Assembly: GCA_033220425.1 (NCBI GenBank)
Contig: CM065647.1
Location: 5,828,001-5,892,000 of the forward strand
DNA: 64,000 nucleotides
Direction of reading: 5' to 3'
Source of the DNA: Lepraria neglecta
Lineage: Eukaryota > Ascomycota > Lecanoromycetes > Lecanorales > Stereocaulaceae
The notes under the pieces: generated by a model
What the model was told of the DNA's origin: nothing
What the model saw: only the letters and a program-made list of their open reading frames with translations
Database searches by the model: none
Part shown: piece after piece, positions 47,800 to 59,674 of the stretch
Numbering within the stretch: the first letter of the stretch is position 1
How the letters are laid out: each line of letters starts with the position of its first letter
Translations under genes and position numbers: made by a program

Positions 47800-50700
47800 T
47801 AATCGCCTATATACTATTTAGTCAAAAAATGAAGTATATAGTTTCAGCTTTACTAGATATAGGTACTATAGGTTACTCTTTTATCGACGAAGAAGAAGCG
47901 TAATTTATCTGTACTAAACTAGGGATTCAGCCCCTGCCACTCGCTAAACCTCGCCCGTTGCGTAGCTATAATAGATAGCTATTAGAAGGACTAATTATAT
48001 ATATAATATACCCCTTGTTAGATATTAAGGGCTATACAGAAGTTACGGTACCTATACTTATTACCCGGTTGGGTAACTATAAAGTGATATTAGGCAAACC
48101 GTAGATGAATATAAACGGTATCCTTCTCGATATAAGAGAGGATAGACTTATCTTTCCCCGCGATCGATAACCTACTAACCCGAAAGATCGCGAAGACGTA
48201 TAGCTAAAGACCGTATATATAATCCCTGCTAGGAGAACCACACCGGTGATAATTCTCTAACGCCCTCTTACGGCAAGCCTGCCTCCCTAACCCCCTGGTA
48301 AAGAAGCTCCGCTACCGCGCCTAAAACCAAGCGAAAGACCTACTCCTCTGAATATTGTACCTATTAGCGCCGGTGCGTTCTATAGATAGAGCAAATCCTG
48401 GGCGAAATAGAAGGGTGCCCGCTGCTTCTTACTAATAATATACTAAATCGATAAGGCTATTAAGGGATTAAACGCTGATAAGGCTATAGATCTCTATAAG
48501 ATATCTGCCTAAGTAAAAGACGAGATTCGAAATAAGCTACTATTAGAATATTATAACTTCCTCGACGTCTTCGATAAAACCTAAGTAGATAAGCTACCCT
48601 CTTATTGGTCCTATAATTATAAGATCGAGCTTAAGGCTAACGAACGTCCCCTGTATAGTCGAATCTACTATATATCGGGTAAGAAGCTCTAAAAGGTCAG
48701 GGAATACTTAGAGGAGAATCTGTAGAAGGGGTTTATTAGTCCTAGTACAGCCCTTTATACCTTACTAGTACTATTCGTCTAGAAACCAAATAGAAGCCTT
48801 AGGTTCTGTATCGACTACCGAAAGCTTAACGCTATTACTCGAAGAAACTACTACCTAATCCCTCTAATTGATAAGACCCTCGCGAGGGTAGTAGGATATA
48901 AGTATATTACTAAGCTGGATATTATTGCAGTATTTAATAAGCTCCGGATATATCCTGATAGTAAGGAATATACTACCTTTATTATATCTCTAGGGGCCTA
49001 TAAGTATTATATATTACCTTTCGGATTAACTAATGGCCTATTGAACTATTAGTATTATATAAACGACGTCCTCTTTGAATTTATTAATAAGTTCTACTAA
49101 GTATACCTTGATAATATCCTTATCTATAGTAAGACAAAGAAAGAGTATATAAACTATATCCGCCTGGTACTTATAAAGCTTAGGCAGGCTGGCCTATAAG
49201 TCGATATCTATAAGTGCGAATTCTACGTCTAAGAAACTGCGTTCCTAGGCGTAATACTATTAACGGAAGGATTAAAGATAGACCTAAAGAAGGTATAGGT
49301 TATTATAGAGTAGCCTACTCCTACGTCGCTGAAATAGGTATAAGGGTTTATTAGCTTCTGTAACTTCTATCGCCGGTTTATTCAAGACTTCTCGAAAATT
49401 ATCCGACCTATAATAAAACTGACTTAAAAGGATACCCTATTTAAATAGTCGCCCGCTTATTAGTCCTCCTTTAATAGTCTAAAGGAAAAGATTACCTCGG
49501 CCCTAGTACTATACTATTATAACCGTAGTAAGAAGGCGGTACTAGAGATAGACTTATCGGATTACGTTAATAGCGGTATACTATCCTAGGAAGACGACAA
49601 GGGAGACCTCTACCCTATAGCCTTCTATAGTAAAAACATACTACCTGTAGAGTATAACTACGAGATCTACGATAAGGAACTACTCGCTATTATCCGTTAT
49701 TTCGAGTATTAGCGCCCTGAACTTAAGTCTACCGATATACTAATTAAGGTAGTTATAGACTATAAAGGCCTCGAGTATTTTATAAGTACTAAGGAGCTGT
49801 CCTACCGTTAGGCCCGGTAGTCCGAGAAACTGGCAGACTATAACTTCAAGATTAGATACTGTCTAGGACGAAAGAATAAGCGCGCTGACGCGTTAACTAG
49901 AATACTAGGTTCTACCCCAGCCAGCCAAGACGATGCGCGTATCAAATACTAATACCAAACCATCCTGACGCTAGACCGCCTAGATATTACTTCTATTAAG
50001 CTAGGCAACGATATAAAGGAGGACTTAGTATACTAAGAGGTCCTTAAGGCCAATAGGTTAGATGAAGGATACTTAGGCTACCGTACTACGGTTAAAAAAG
50101 GAGACAAGGCGTAGAAGGGGATCTCTCTACAAAATTACTCGGTTAAGTAAGGTACCCTCTATAAAAACGACGTATTATAGGTGCCTAAGGACGAGCGGCT
50201 ACTTGTAAGGTTGATTGGAGAGGTTTATAATCCGCCTGCTTCTAGATATCCTAGAGTATATAGAACGATAGACCTACTACGACGGTACTATTACTGGCCC
50301 TGTATACGAGACGCGGTAGCTTAGTTTATATGTAACTACTATAGTTACTAGAGATCCAAAGCGCCTAGGGACAAGTATAATAGTCTGCTCTACCTGCTAC
50401 TAATACTAGAGTAAAGATAGAAAGATATCTCTATAGATTTTATTACCGGACTACCCGAGGTAGATAGACGTAACGCTATCCTTATGGTTATTGATAGGCT
50501 ATCTAAGGAACGCTATTATATCGCGTATACTGCGTCGGAAGAAGGCACCTTAGCCGAAGCCACTGCTAGATTATTAATCAAGGGCGTATTCCGCCTATAT
50601 AGTCTGCCGGACTCTATAGTCTCGGACTGTAGACTATAATTTACAGCGGATATCTGGAAATCCTTCTGTAGGAGACTCGGTATTACTAGCAAGCTCTTAA

Positions 50701-51560
50701 CGGCTTTTCACCCTGAAACGGATGGGTAAACGGAACGAGTAAACCAGGATATCGAGCGCTAACTGTGTACCTACTACTCCTATATATAAGACGACTGGTT
50801 ATAGTAGTTACCTATTGCGGAATTCGCTGATAATAACACTACCTCCTCCGCTACCAAGCTAACCCTGTTCTTCGCCAACAAGGGTTTCTACCCCCGTATA
50901 AGCTTCAGCCCCGATCCTATAACCTATAGCTCTATATATACTAGATTACAAGCCGCGAAGGCGGGAGATATCACGGGAATAATGTCTAAGATACTAGATT
51001 ATATAAAGACTAACGCCGAGGACGCTAGCTAGCGGATAGCCGAGCAGGTAAATAAGAGAAGGAAGGATATAAGCTATAAACCTAGCGACCTTATATTCCT
51101 ATTAAGTAAGAATATTAGAACGGTAAGGCTATTAAGAAAGCTGGATGATAAGATACTAGGTCCCTTCCCTATAGTTGAATAAGTGGGCTATTCCTATAGG
51201 CTGCGATTGGCGCTGACGATGAAGATCTATAACGTTTTCTATCCGAGCCTCTTGCGGAAGGCTTCCTAGGACCTATTGCTTGGTTAAAAGACGGGTGTAC
51301 CTAGACTAGTTATAGTAGATGGAACGGAGTAATATAAGGTAGATGATATCCTTGACGCTAAGATAGACTATAGGCGATTAAAATACCGTGTTAAATGGCG
51401 AGGCTATAAAGATAGGGATCTAGACTAGTATAACGCAGATGATAGCGAATTCGATATAGCGGCCGAGGTAGTCGCTGAATTCTATAGGAAATATCTATGG
51501 AAGCCTAAACCCGCTACCCTCCGCCGCCTCCGGTCCAATAAGAACCCTATATAAGGAAAC
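47800..51560 (+). pseudogene. pol of B: protease, RT, RNase H, integrase, chromodomain (degenerate)
   Basis: Protease ALLDIGTIGYSFIDE at about 47843 (D-x-G-T box). RT with LVLFVQKPNRSLRFCIDYRK near 48770-48820, LPFGLTNG near 49015 and YLDNILIYSK near 49108 (second Asp lost to RIP). RNase H with LEIDLSDYVNSGILSQEDD near 49545 and [11 protein letters not shown] near 49670. Integrase with SIDFITGLPE near 50430, IVSD near 50620, and TDGQTERVNQDIER near 50720. A C-terminal chromodomain spans about 51325-51480 (YKVDDILDAK, YRVKWRGYKDRDLD). Scattered stops at Gln, Trp and Arg sites inactivate it. Full length for a chromovirus pol, about 1250 codons. Confidence 0.88.
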
Positions 51561-51607
51561 TGCTCTATTGCTAGCGCCGTAGACGTCGCTTGATAGAGGG
51601 GGGGTGA

Positions 51608-51656
51608 TATTGCGGGCGCGTATGTATAGCAGCTACTGTCGCATCGCAAGCCTTAA
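51608..51656 (+). repeat. 3' LTR of B, first part
   Basis: TATTGCGGGCGCGTATGTAT to GCAAGCCTTAA. It continues at 58203 after element C. The last five bases, CTTAA, are the target duplication of C. Confidence 0.9.
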
Positions 51657-52068
51657 TATTAGAACCATTGGTTCTAACAGGACTGTCCTATAGGACAAGA
51701 TACTATAGACAGGACTAGCAGCTGAAGCGATGAGCGCGACGAGCGCCGTGCGCTTATAGCGCTCAAGGATAATAAGCGCAATGAGCGCCGTGCGCTCATA
51801 ACGCTCATGGATTGCTTGGCAGGATTTCCTATATCTATATATACGGGACTTTGTCTACTATTTGGAATAGTATATTCAACTTAGTTAATCTTCCTGGTAC
51901 TCCTTGTACTATACTTTACTAGTTATTAATATAGAACGTATTGATTACCTATAACTATAAAGACTGCCATCCTACCTAAGTGACTCCTCTCCTACAGAAG
52001 TATAAGATATACGTAACCTATACGTGGCTATCGCACCATTAGGTATATAGCCGCCGTAGATCGTAACA
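51657..52068 (+). repeat. 5' LTR of C (412 bp)
   Basis: TATTAGAACCATTGGTTCTA to GATCGTAACA. The outer end is palindromic (AGAACCATTGGTTCT). An AGCGCAATGAGCGCCGTGCG-like repeat occurs twice in the first 130 bp. Confidence 0.92.
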
Positions 52069-52099
52069 CTTTGAATACCCTAAGGGATAAGTTCTTTAA

Positions 52100-53200
52100 C
52101 AACTTCAGGCAGAAACCCTACCCTAAGTACCTTAACGGTTACTAGCTAGAGACGCTATACTATAGACGAAGGATCTAGAAAAAGGATTAAGGTCATAGTA
52201 CTAGACCTATACTACGGAGACAGGGACAAGCTTGAGCCATAGCTTATACAAGTACAACTATACCTTTTATTCCAGGGAGACTTACTCCTAGTAACTAGAT
52301 ATACTACCTTCGCTATATTATACCTACGGGGACAGGCCTAAAAGTGGGTCGAATCTTTCCTAAAGAAGTATATAGAAGACGACGACGAAGACAGCGACGT
52401 TAAGTTATAGATAGAGAGTATACTAAGGTTTATAGTCGAAATCCGCTGTATATTCGGACCTTCTAACAAGGTAAACGTAGTAATATATATTATCTAATAT
52501 ATAAAGTAGAAGAAGGTAGTATCAGAGTTTTCAACTTAGTTTTAAATATATACTACTAAAATAGGCTAGGATGATAATACGCTGATAATAATATATTGTC
52601 GAGGCCTTAAAGATAATATTAAAGATAAGCTTATAAGATTCGAAGGAGTAATTGATACTCTAGACGGACTTATTAAAAATATAATTAAGATTAATAATAA
52701 GTTATTTAAATAATCTATAGAGAAGCGGTATAACGGAGGAGTTAGCGGAACCCGATATAAGGGATTCTTTTCGAAAATAAGGAATTACCGACAGGATTAT
52801 AGGGAATATAATACTTACTATAGTATAGTACTAATAGAGATTAACTTTATTTAGATAGGAAAGAAGAAAGGAAACTTTAAAGGGAAAAAGCAGTACGGGG
52901 GAAAGAAAGTAATTACTTACTATAGCTATAGTAAACTAGGTTATATAGCTAGAGACTGCAGGTCGAAGAATATAGTATACCGACTATAGATTAATATAAT
53001 AGAAGGAGGACCTCTAGATAATAAGGAAGACTCTAAAGAAATATAGTAATCCTATAATAAAGAGGAATTCAGTCAGGATTCGGAAGATAATATCTTTAAG
53101 TTAGAATTCAATAAAGAAGTATAGAGGTATTACTATAGGGATAGTAATAGATCTTAATAATATAAGACGGATTAGGAACAGCGGAAAGCTAGTCCAAAGA
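52100..53200 (+). pseudogene. gag of C (degenerate)
   Basis: The plus-strand frame starts soon after the LTR. The zinc knuckle at about 52918-52968 reads Y-Y-S-Y-S-K-L-G-Y-I-A-R-D-C-R-S-K (only the last Cys survives). It is the counterpart of the A1 knuckle at 3141-3185. An acidic tail follows. Confidence 0.7.
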
Positions 53201-53209
53201 GACTAGTAT

Positions 53210-56200
53210 TAATACCCGAACCTGGATCTACTATATCCCGAGTAGAAGGAAAATTACTAAAAAATAGAGAACCTTAATTAGATAAAGATAAATATAAACT
53301 TTTCGATGAAATTAAAGGGAAAGTACGAGGTATACTAAAAGAGTAATTATCTATAAAACCCGGATAGGATAAACCTATACGAGACTATTAATACGATAGG
53401 GAATATTAGTAATATAGCGAGATTCTATATACTAAATATATATTACCTGACTACTTAATATATAGGGAGGAAAGAGGCCGTCTAGCGAAAGAATATACGG
53501 TACCTCTACTAAAGAGAACCCCTTATAGAGAGACTTAGTAGTATAAGTATAAGGAAGATAGGTACTAATAGTATCTTATAAGTAAAAGGAAGTATTATTA
53601 CTTCCCGTATTTTATAGAAAAATGGGAGAAGGAAAGAAATAACTTACTTAAAGTTTTTAAGAACGGAGCTTGTAACCAAGTACTATAGTATAGCTACCTA
53701 TATAATAAATATATTCCGTATAAAGGAATAAAGGAAGTATATAGATTCCTACTATTATAGGGAAAAGAGTAATCCCTTATACTACAGGGAAGCACGAGGA
53801 GATTAATACGTTATTCCCTAAATAATAATTGTATTCCGCGTAGTATTACACTTATATTATTATACTAGTAAATATCGACGGATAGCGGACTATAGCGATA
53901 ATAGATAGCGGAGCTACAGGAAATTTTATCTTAAGGAACTTGGTAGACTTAAGTAGTCTACCGACCCGAAAGAAAAAATTATCCTATAAGCTACGTCTAG
54001 CTAATAGGTTAGTATTCTTAATAGGAAAGGTAGAGGAAGAGATATACTCCCTACTAGTAATAATTCAGTAATACTATAAGGAGATTATATTCGATATAGT
54101 TAGGATAGCCACTTATAATATTATTTTAGGAATACCTTAGTTAAATAAATATAACCTAGAAATTAACTAGAAGATAAAAGTACTTAAATTCGGATAATCT
54201 AGAGATATTACTAGTATTAGACCTATTAGTTAATAGTAGATAATAATAGATAAGAGAAAGAACCGAAGACCGGTTAAAGTATATATTACTTTATTCTTAA
54301 ATAATAAGAGTAACTTCTAAGAGAGAAGGCTCGACTCCTTAGTTACTAGTAAGGGTTAGTAGGATACTAAAGAGAGAGCTATTAAAGGAAAAGATGAACC
54401 TTCTACAATCCCTCAGGAATATAAATAGTAGGTATACCTATTCAAGGAAGAGACGAGCGTAAAAGTATTACCTAAGTACTAACTATAGGATTATAAGATT
54501 AAACTCGAACCTAGTAGGGCGCTAATATTTAGACCTATCTATATATTATTAGAAAAGGAACTTACTATACTTCGCAGGTATATCGATAAGAACCTTAAGA
54601 AAGGATTTATTCGGGAATCTAAATTACTAGTAGGTTATCTAATCCTCTTCGCGCTAAAGAAGGATAGAAGCTTAAGACTATACATCGACTATCGAAAGTT
54701 AAACGATATTACTATCAAGAATTATTACCTATTACTAAATATTAGCGAGCTATAGGATTAGCTCGGCAAGGCAAAGATATTCACGAAACTAGACCTTAGG
54801 GGTATATATAATCTAATCTGGATAAAAGGAGGCGAAGAATAGAAAACTACCTTCCGGACCAGATATAGCTACTACGAGTACCTAGTAATACCGTTTAGAC
54901 TTACTAACGCACTAGTAACCTGCTAAGTACTTATTAATAATATTATACGAGTATACTTAGATCGAATAGTAATAGCGTACCTCGACGATATCTTAATTTA
55001 TTCTAAGAATAAGGAAGAATATATTAAGTATATATAGGATATTATCGAATACCTATTATAAGCGGGACTTCTCCTTAAACTAGAAAAGTACGAGTTTTAT
55101 AGGGACTCTGTTGAGTTCCTAGGATTTATAGTTAGTATAAAAGGTATTAGTATAAGCCTAGAAAAGATTAAAGCTATAGCGGAATAGCCTATACTATAGG
55201 ACGTCAAAGTAGTATAAAGTTTCTTAGGATTTGCTAACTTTAACAGGAAGTTTATCGAGGGCTACTTAAAGAAAGTACTTCTACTTACGGATATTACTAA
55301 GAAGGATATTAGATTTATATAGGGATAAGAATAATAAAAATTGTTTAACACGTTAAAAAAGCATATACGGATCTACTAGTACTCTGTACCTTTTAAGCTA
55401 ACGAACCGGCTTATATCGAAATAGATATCTCGGATCTTGTAATAGAAGTATACCTTTATCAGATAAAGGACTAAAAGTAGTATCTAGTTACCTATTTTTC
55501 ACGAAAGATATTAGTAGTAGAATAAAACTACGATATATACGATAAAGAACTACTTGCCGTAGTATATATACTTTAGAATTAGAGAGTATACGCAGAAAGC
55601 TACTTAGACCTAACCATCTTTATAGATTATAAGAATCTTCTTAACTTTATAATAACGAAGGAGTTAAATAGAAGATAAGTTAGATAGTCGGAACTACTCG
55701 GATAATATAAGTTCAAGATAACCTATACCCCAGGAAAAGATAATAGTCGAGTAGATACGCTTAGTAGACGATCGGACCATATAGAAAAAAAGAATATTAC
55801 GGAACGACTAATCCTAAAACGAGAAGCCGATGGATTATTGGTGCCATACTAGGTATTAGTAATGACCCTTCGTATATTAGGGCCTGATACGACTAATAGG
55901 ATCGTAAAGGCCTACGATAACGATGTATTCGTAACAAAGCTTCGACAGGATTAACTAGATTTAGTATTGCTTAAATATTAGGATAAAACTTACTTACCTG
56001 ATATATACGTTAAAGAAGTAATCAGGGATTACCACGATAACCCTTTACAAGGTTACCCTAGAGTATCTAAGACTATAGAACTCCTAGGATGAGGATACGT
56101 AGCGCCGAAACTTCGGATACGCGTTGAATAGTATATTAAAGAATATATCTAATACCAGCAGAATAAGTCTATATAATACGCCAAGTACGGGCAAATTCAG

Positions 56201-57300
56201 TTTGCGCCTATACCGGAATTACTATAGGATAATATCATAATAGACTTTATAGTCAAACTACTACCTTCGAAGGATCCAGCTACGTAGGATACCTTCAATT
56301 TAATTATAGTTATTATAGATAAACTTATAAAGTATATAATTATAATACCTTTCAAAGAAACCTATAAAGTAGATTAGTTAGCCTTTATACTACTCGATAA
56401 ACTAATAAGGGATTATAGTATACCCAAGTCGATAATATCCGATAGAGATAAGTTATTTACTTCTAACTATTAGAGAACGCTAATCGTAGTAATTGGAACT
56501 AAACTTCGGATATTAATAGTATACTATCTATAGACTAATAGATAAATAGAACGTATAAATCAAATAATAGAAGTATACCTAAGATATTATATGAACTAAA
56601 AGTAAGATAACTAGGTTTTACTACTTCTAATAGTATAACTAGCGTATAATAATAAGAGATCAGATACGATAGGTCTAATAACATTCTTTACTAACTACGG
56701 AAAGAATATAAATATATTTCTATAACCTAGGGAAGGACCTAATATAGAAAAAGCCTTAGTTAAGGTAGATAAGCTGAAGGAATTATATAAGGATATATAA
56801 AAGATAATTAAAAGCTTAAATAAGAAGTTAAAGGAATATATTAATAATAAAAGGAAGAATATTCCTTAGCTTAAAGAGGGGGATAAAGTATATCTCTTAA
56901 TAAGGAATATAAAGATAATAAGACTAAGTAAGAAACTGGATTATATTAAGGTCGGACTATTCTTAATTAGGAAGGTAAAGGGGGCTATTAACTATAAACT
57001 CGAGCTTCTACCTGACGCTAAAGTATATCCGGTATTCTACGTCTTACTTCTAGAGCTAGTAGACTCTAATATACTACTCTAAGAAACGTTTTATTATAAT
57101 ATTAAGGAAGAAATAGAGTATAAGGTTAAGAGGATCCTAGATAGAAGAAATTAGTTCTATCTAGTTAAATAGAAAGGGTACAATGAAACGGAAAGTACCT
57201 GGGAACCTCTTAGGAACCTTGCGGGGAATTACGGGGAACGCCTATAAGAGTTTTATCGGAGACAAGAGAAGACCAGTCGAAACTCTTAGGGCCCTCTAGG
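53210..57300 (+). pseudogene. pol of C: protease, RT, RNase H, integrase, chromodomain (degenerate)
   Basis: Protease IAIIDSGATGNFILRN near 53895 is intact in its D-S-G-A box. RT has FALKKDRSLRLYIDYRK near 54645-54695, IFTKLDLRGIYNLI near 54775, and YLDDILIYSKNKEEYIKY near 54975-55030 with both catalytic Asp. [15 protein letters not shown] near 55225 marks the thumb. Integrase has DYHDNPLQGYPRVSKTIELL near 56030 (H2C2 region, the second His now Tyr), IIIDFIVKLL near 56235 and IISDRDKLF near 56430. A canonical chromodomain spans about 57115-57215 (EYKVKRILDRR, KGYNETESTWEPLRNL). RIP stops are present, but this is the best preserved pol together with D2. Confidence 0.88.
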
Positions 57301-57309
57301 CCGGGGGGG

Positions 57310-57830
57310 AGGTCGAACTACTCGGAGCCGACGTTAAATATCAAGCCGTCAGGGGTATTAGAAGGAAGGTCTTTCTCCTTCTCTAACTCCTTAATATTCT
57401 ATAACTCGCGCTTAACTAACTTCTTCTCTTCGTCCTAGATATAATCAAATTATAATTAAAGGCGTATAAGTTTCGCCTGCGTTTCCTTTATTTCTAACTA
57501 AGTATTATTATAAACTTTCTTAATACGACGTATCTCATCGACGGATATAACTAGGTTATACTTCTTGCCCGCTGTAACGTAGTTAGAATAACGATCTAAA
57601 CGGATACCTACTAAGTACTATTTATTACCCTTCGTATAGAGAGTATAAGGACGTATTACAAATCGGGATAATTTACTAGAGAGTTCTTTGCGACGAATAA
57701 GGGGGTCTTTAGAACGGATATTTCGACGAGGAGGTATAAAGGATGGATAGTTTCTCGGGACGAGAAATCTGGAGGAGGGGGCTAGTATTAGAACTATTGG
57801 TTCTAACAGGACTATCCTATAGGACAAGGT
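57310..57830 (-). pseudogene. Antisense coiled-coil ORF at the 3' end of C (degenerate)
   Basis: Opposite in strand to C. One frame stays open, except for RIP-type TAG/TAA, from the LTR border (57827) to about 57310. It reads SSRFLVPRNYPSF near 57770, RYSNYVTAGKKYNL near 57565 (a Cys-x2-Cys-like box with Cys as Tyr), then a charged helix (KETQAKLIRL, DEEKKLVKREL, IKELEKEKD) and ends DGLIFNVGSE. The same frame with the same ending pattern is present in C2 (59650-60215). Conservation in two copies supports a real antisense gene of the element. Function unknown. Confidence 0.6.
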
Positions 57831-58197
57831 ACTATAGATAGGACTAGTAGCTGAAGCGATGAGCGCGACGAGCGCCGTGCGCTCATGGCGCTCAAGGATG
57901 ATGAGCGCAATGAGCGCCGTGCGCTTATAACGCTCATGGATTGCTTGGCAGGATTTCCTATATCTATATATACGGGACTTTGTCCACTGTTTGGAACAGT
58001 ATATTCAACTTAGTTAATCTTCCTGGTACTCCTTGCACTATACTTTACTAGTTATTAATATAGAACGTATTAATTACCTACAACTATAAAGACTACTATC
58101 CTACCTGAGTAACTCCTCTCCTACAGAAGTATAAGATATACGCAACCCATACGTGGCTATCGCACCATTAGGTATACAGCCGCCGTGGGTCGTAACA
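57786..58197 (+). repeat. 3' LTR of C (412 bp)
   Basis: Same length and order as 51657-52068, ending GGGTCGTAACA. Preceded by GGAGGAGGGGG. Confidence 0.92.
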
Positions 58198-58202
58198 CTT
58201 AA

Positions 58203-58387
58203 TCGTTATATATATGGCAGGCCTCAATAGTACTTCTCAGTACGACTACGTACGTCTCAGCCCGCGTAGTGGCTTGGCACTGGAAGCAACACCAAATATC
58301 GTGCATATATGCTCCTTCTTCTCCTTTAGCTTAGTTATCTCAGTCAATCAATACCTATATAATTCGCTCTATACTGGCCACCTAACA
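58203..58387 (+). repeat. 3' LTR of B, second part
   Basis: TCGTTATATATATGGCAGGC to GGCCACCTAACA, matching 45888-46072. A 71-codon frame here (58214-58429) crosses the LTR border and is not a gene. Confidence 0.9.
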
Positions 58388-58392
58388 GCTTC

Positions 58393-58553
58393 AAGTAATA
58401 CTAAGCGGGTCTGGTATATGATTAGATAATATATATTTAGTGCCTAGCCTAAGAGATCTATCGTATATAGTAAACAATTAAATAGTAAGTTAAGCACGAT
58501 ACTCTAAGTAGTAAATAAGTACTTTTATATATAGTAACAAGTTAGTGCCCGTA
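58393..58553 (-). repeat. C2 3' LTR, middle piece (about 161 bp)
   Basis: Starts AAGTAATACTAAGCGGGTCT directly after B's target duplication and matches 4131-4280. It ends at the border of repeat G near TAACAAGT. Confidence 0.8.
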
Positions 58554-59513
58554 ATCTTCACAGAAGATTACCGTAAAAACTACTATATCTCGCTTATTTT
58601 ATACTCTATTTAGAAAATTTAAGTGTAATTAGAAAGCACTCTATTTATAGTATATTATATATATATAAAGTTAAGCCCTAACCCTAATATATCGAAAGTT
58701 ATTAAGGGTTCAATATTTGAGTGCTCCGGAGGCACTTCGGGGGTGACTGCGGGGGCAGCTTCAGGGAACTCCGCAGGCAAAAACATGTTTTTTGAGCTTT
58801 CCTTAGCCAAATCTTAACCAAATTTCAAAAGTCGAACGGCGTTAGAAAGCGCATGCTTGGTTCCAAAACTCATGAAATTATTTCGATATTATATGATCTA
58901 TGTGGCGCGGGGCATTGCTGCGAAGAAGTTGCGGTGCGCATGATGTTCTAGGGTCCGGGGGCGCCAAGCTCAATGCTTGGCATTTGCTACTAAGCTTGTG
59001 CTGCCCGCAAAAACATGGCGAAAACGCTTCCTTTAGTTATTACTTTTGCGTAAGTAGACCGATTTTGAAAATTATGACGGCATTAGAAAGCGCATGCTTG
59101 GTTCCAAAACTTATGAAATCATCTCGATATTATATAACGTATGTGGCGCGGGGCATTACTGGGAAGAAGTTGCGGTGCGTATTCAACTTTTGCTACTGAG
59201 CTTGCAAAATATGGCGAAAACGCTTCTTTTGCTCATAACTTTCGCGTAAATGGACTGATTCTAAAAATTCTTGATGCGCAAGCAAGCTAATAATTGACTC
59301 CAAAACTTATGAAATCATCTCGATATTATATGATGTATATAGCGCGGGGAAGTACTGCGAAGAAGTTGCGGTGCGAATTCAAGTTTTGGTGGTTGAAGGC
59401 GCTAGGCCGAAAAGCGTACTATCAGGGGGGGAAGTATAGGGCCATTCTGATTGGCTGCAAGTGCGGAATTGCTCCGAATGTCGCGATAATCTATTATTAG
59501 AAGAAAGATAGAA
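58554..59513 (-). repeat. Repeat G, near-complete copy, minus orientation (about 960 bp)
   Basis: Tail sequence GTGCCCGTAATCTTCACAG at the left, three monomers to the right (CGAAGAAGTTGC-type boxes near 58919, 59162 and 59355) and the CGGAATTGCTCCGAATGTCG end near 59465. It contains the unoccupied target of the large transposon at 58768. It lies inside the C2 LTR. A 99-codon frame at 58900-59199 runs over the repeat and is not considered a gene. Confidence 0.8.
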
Positions 59514-59674
59514 AACTCCGCCAAGCCTTCTATAAGCGTACTAATCGCACTGCGCTTATTGCGCTCATTATTCTTGAGCGCCTTAGTTATACTGCGCTTA
59601 TCGCTTAACCTGCCTGTCCTATCCCAAGTCCTCCTGTCCTATACGATAGTCCTATCAGAACTACTGGTTCTAAT
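59514..59674 (-). repeat. C2 3' LTR, right piece (about 161 bp)
   Basis: From GAAAACTCCGCCAAGCC to GGTTCTAATA, whose complement TATTAGAACC is the start of the C-type LTR. With the other two pieces it totals 412 bp, the full length of the C and A' LTRs. That supports the reading of one LTR in three parts. Confidence 0.8.

Larger units (their letters stand above)
51657..58197 (+). mobile_element. Chromodomain Gypsy LTR retrotransposon C, complete, TSD CTTAA
   Basis: LTRs at 51657-52068 and 57786-58197, both 412 bp. The target duplication CTTAA lies at 51652-51656 and 58198-58202. Gag with zinc knuckle, protease, RT with intact YLDD, integrase and a good chromodomain are followed by a 480-bp 3' region with a polypurine tract at 57771-57781. 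It inserted into the 3' LTR of B and is the youngest piece of this nest. The two LTRs differ by scattered transitions only. Confidence 0.93.
45839..58387 (+). mobile_element. Chromodomain Gypsy LTR retrotransposon B, complete but interrupted by C
   Basis: 5' LTR 45839-46072 (234 bp). The 3' LTR is in two parts, 51608-51656 and 58203-58387, which also total 234 bp. The target duplication GCTTC lies at 45834-45838 and 58388-58392. The internal region (46073-51607, 5.5 kb) has gag, protease, RT, RNase H, integrase, chromodomain and a polypurine tract (AGAGGGGGGG, about 51594-51604). It inserted into the 3' LTR of C2 and was later hit by C. RIP stops are everywhere, yet the frame can be followed along its whole length. 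Confidence 0.92.
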
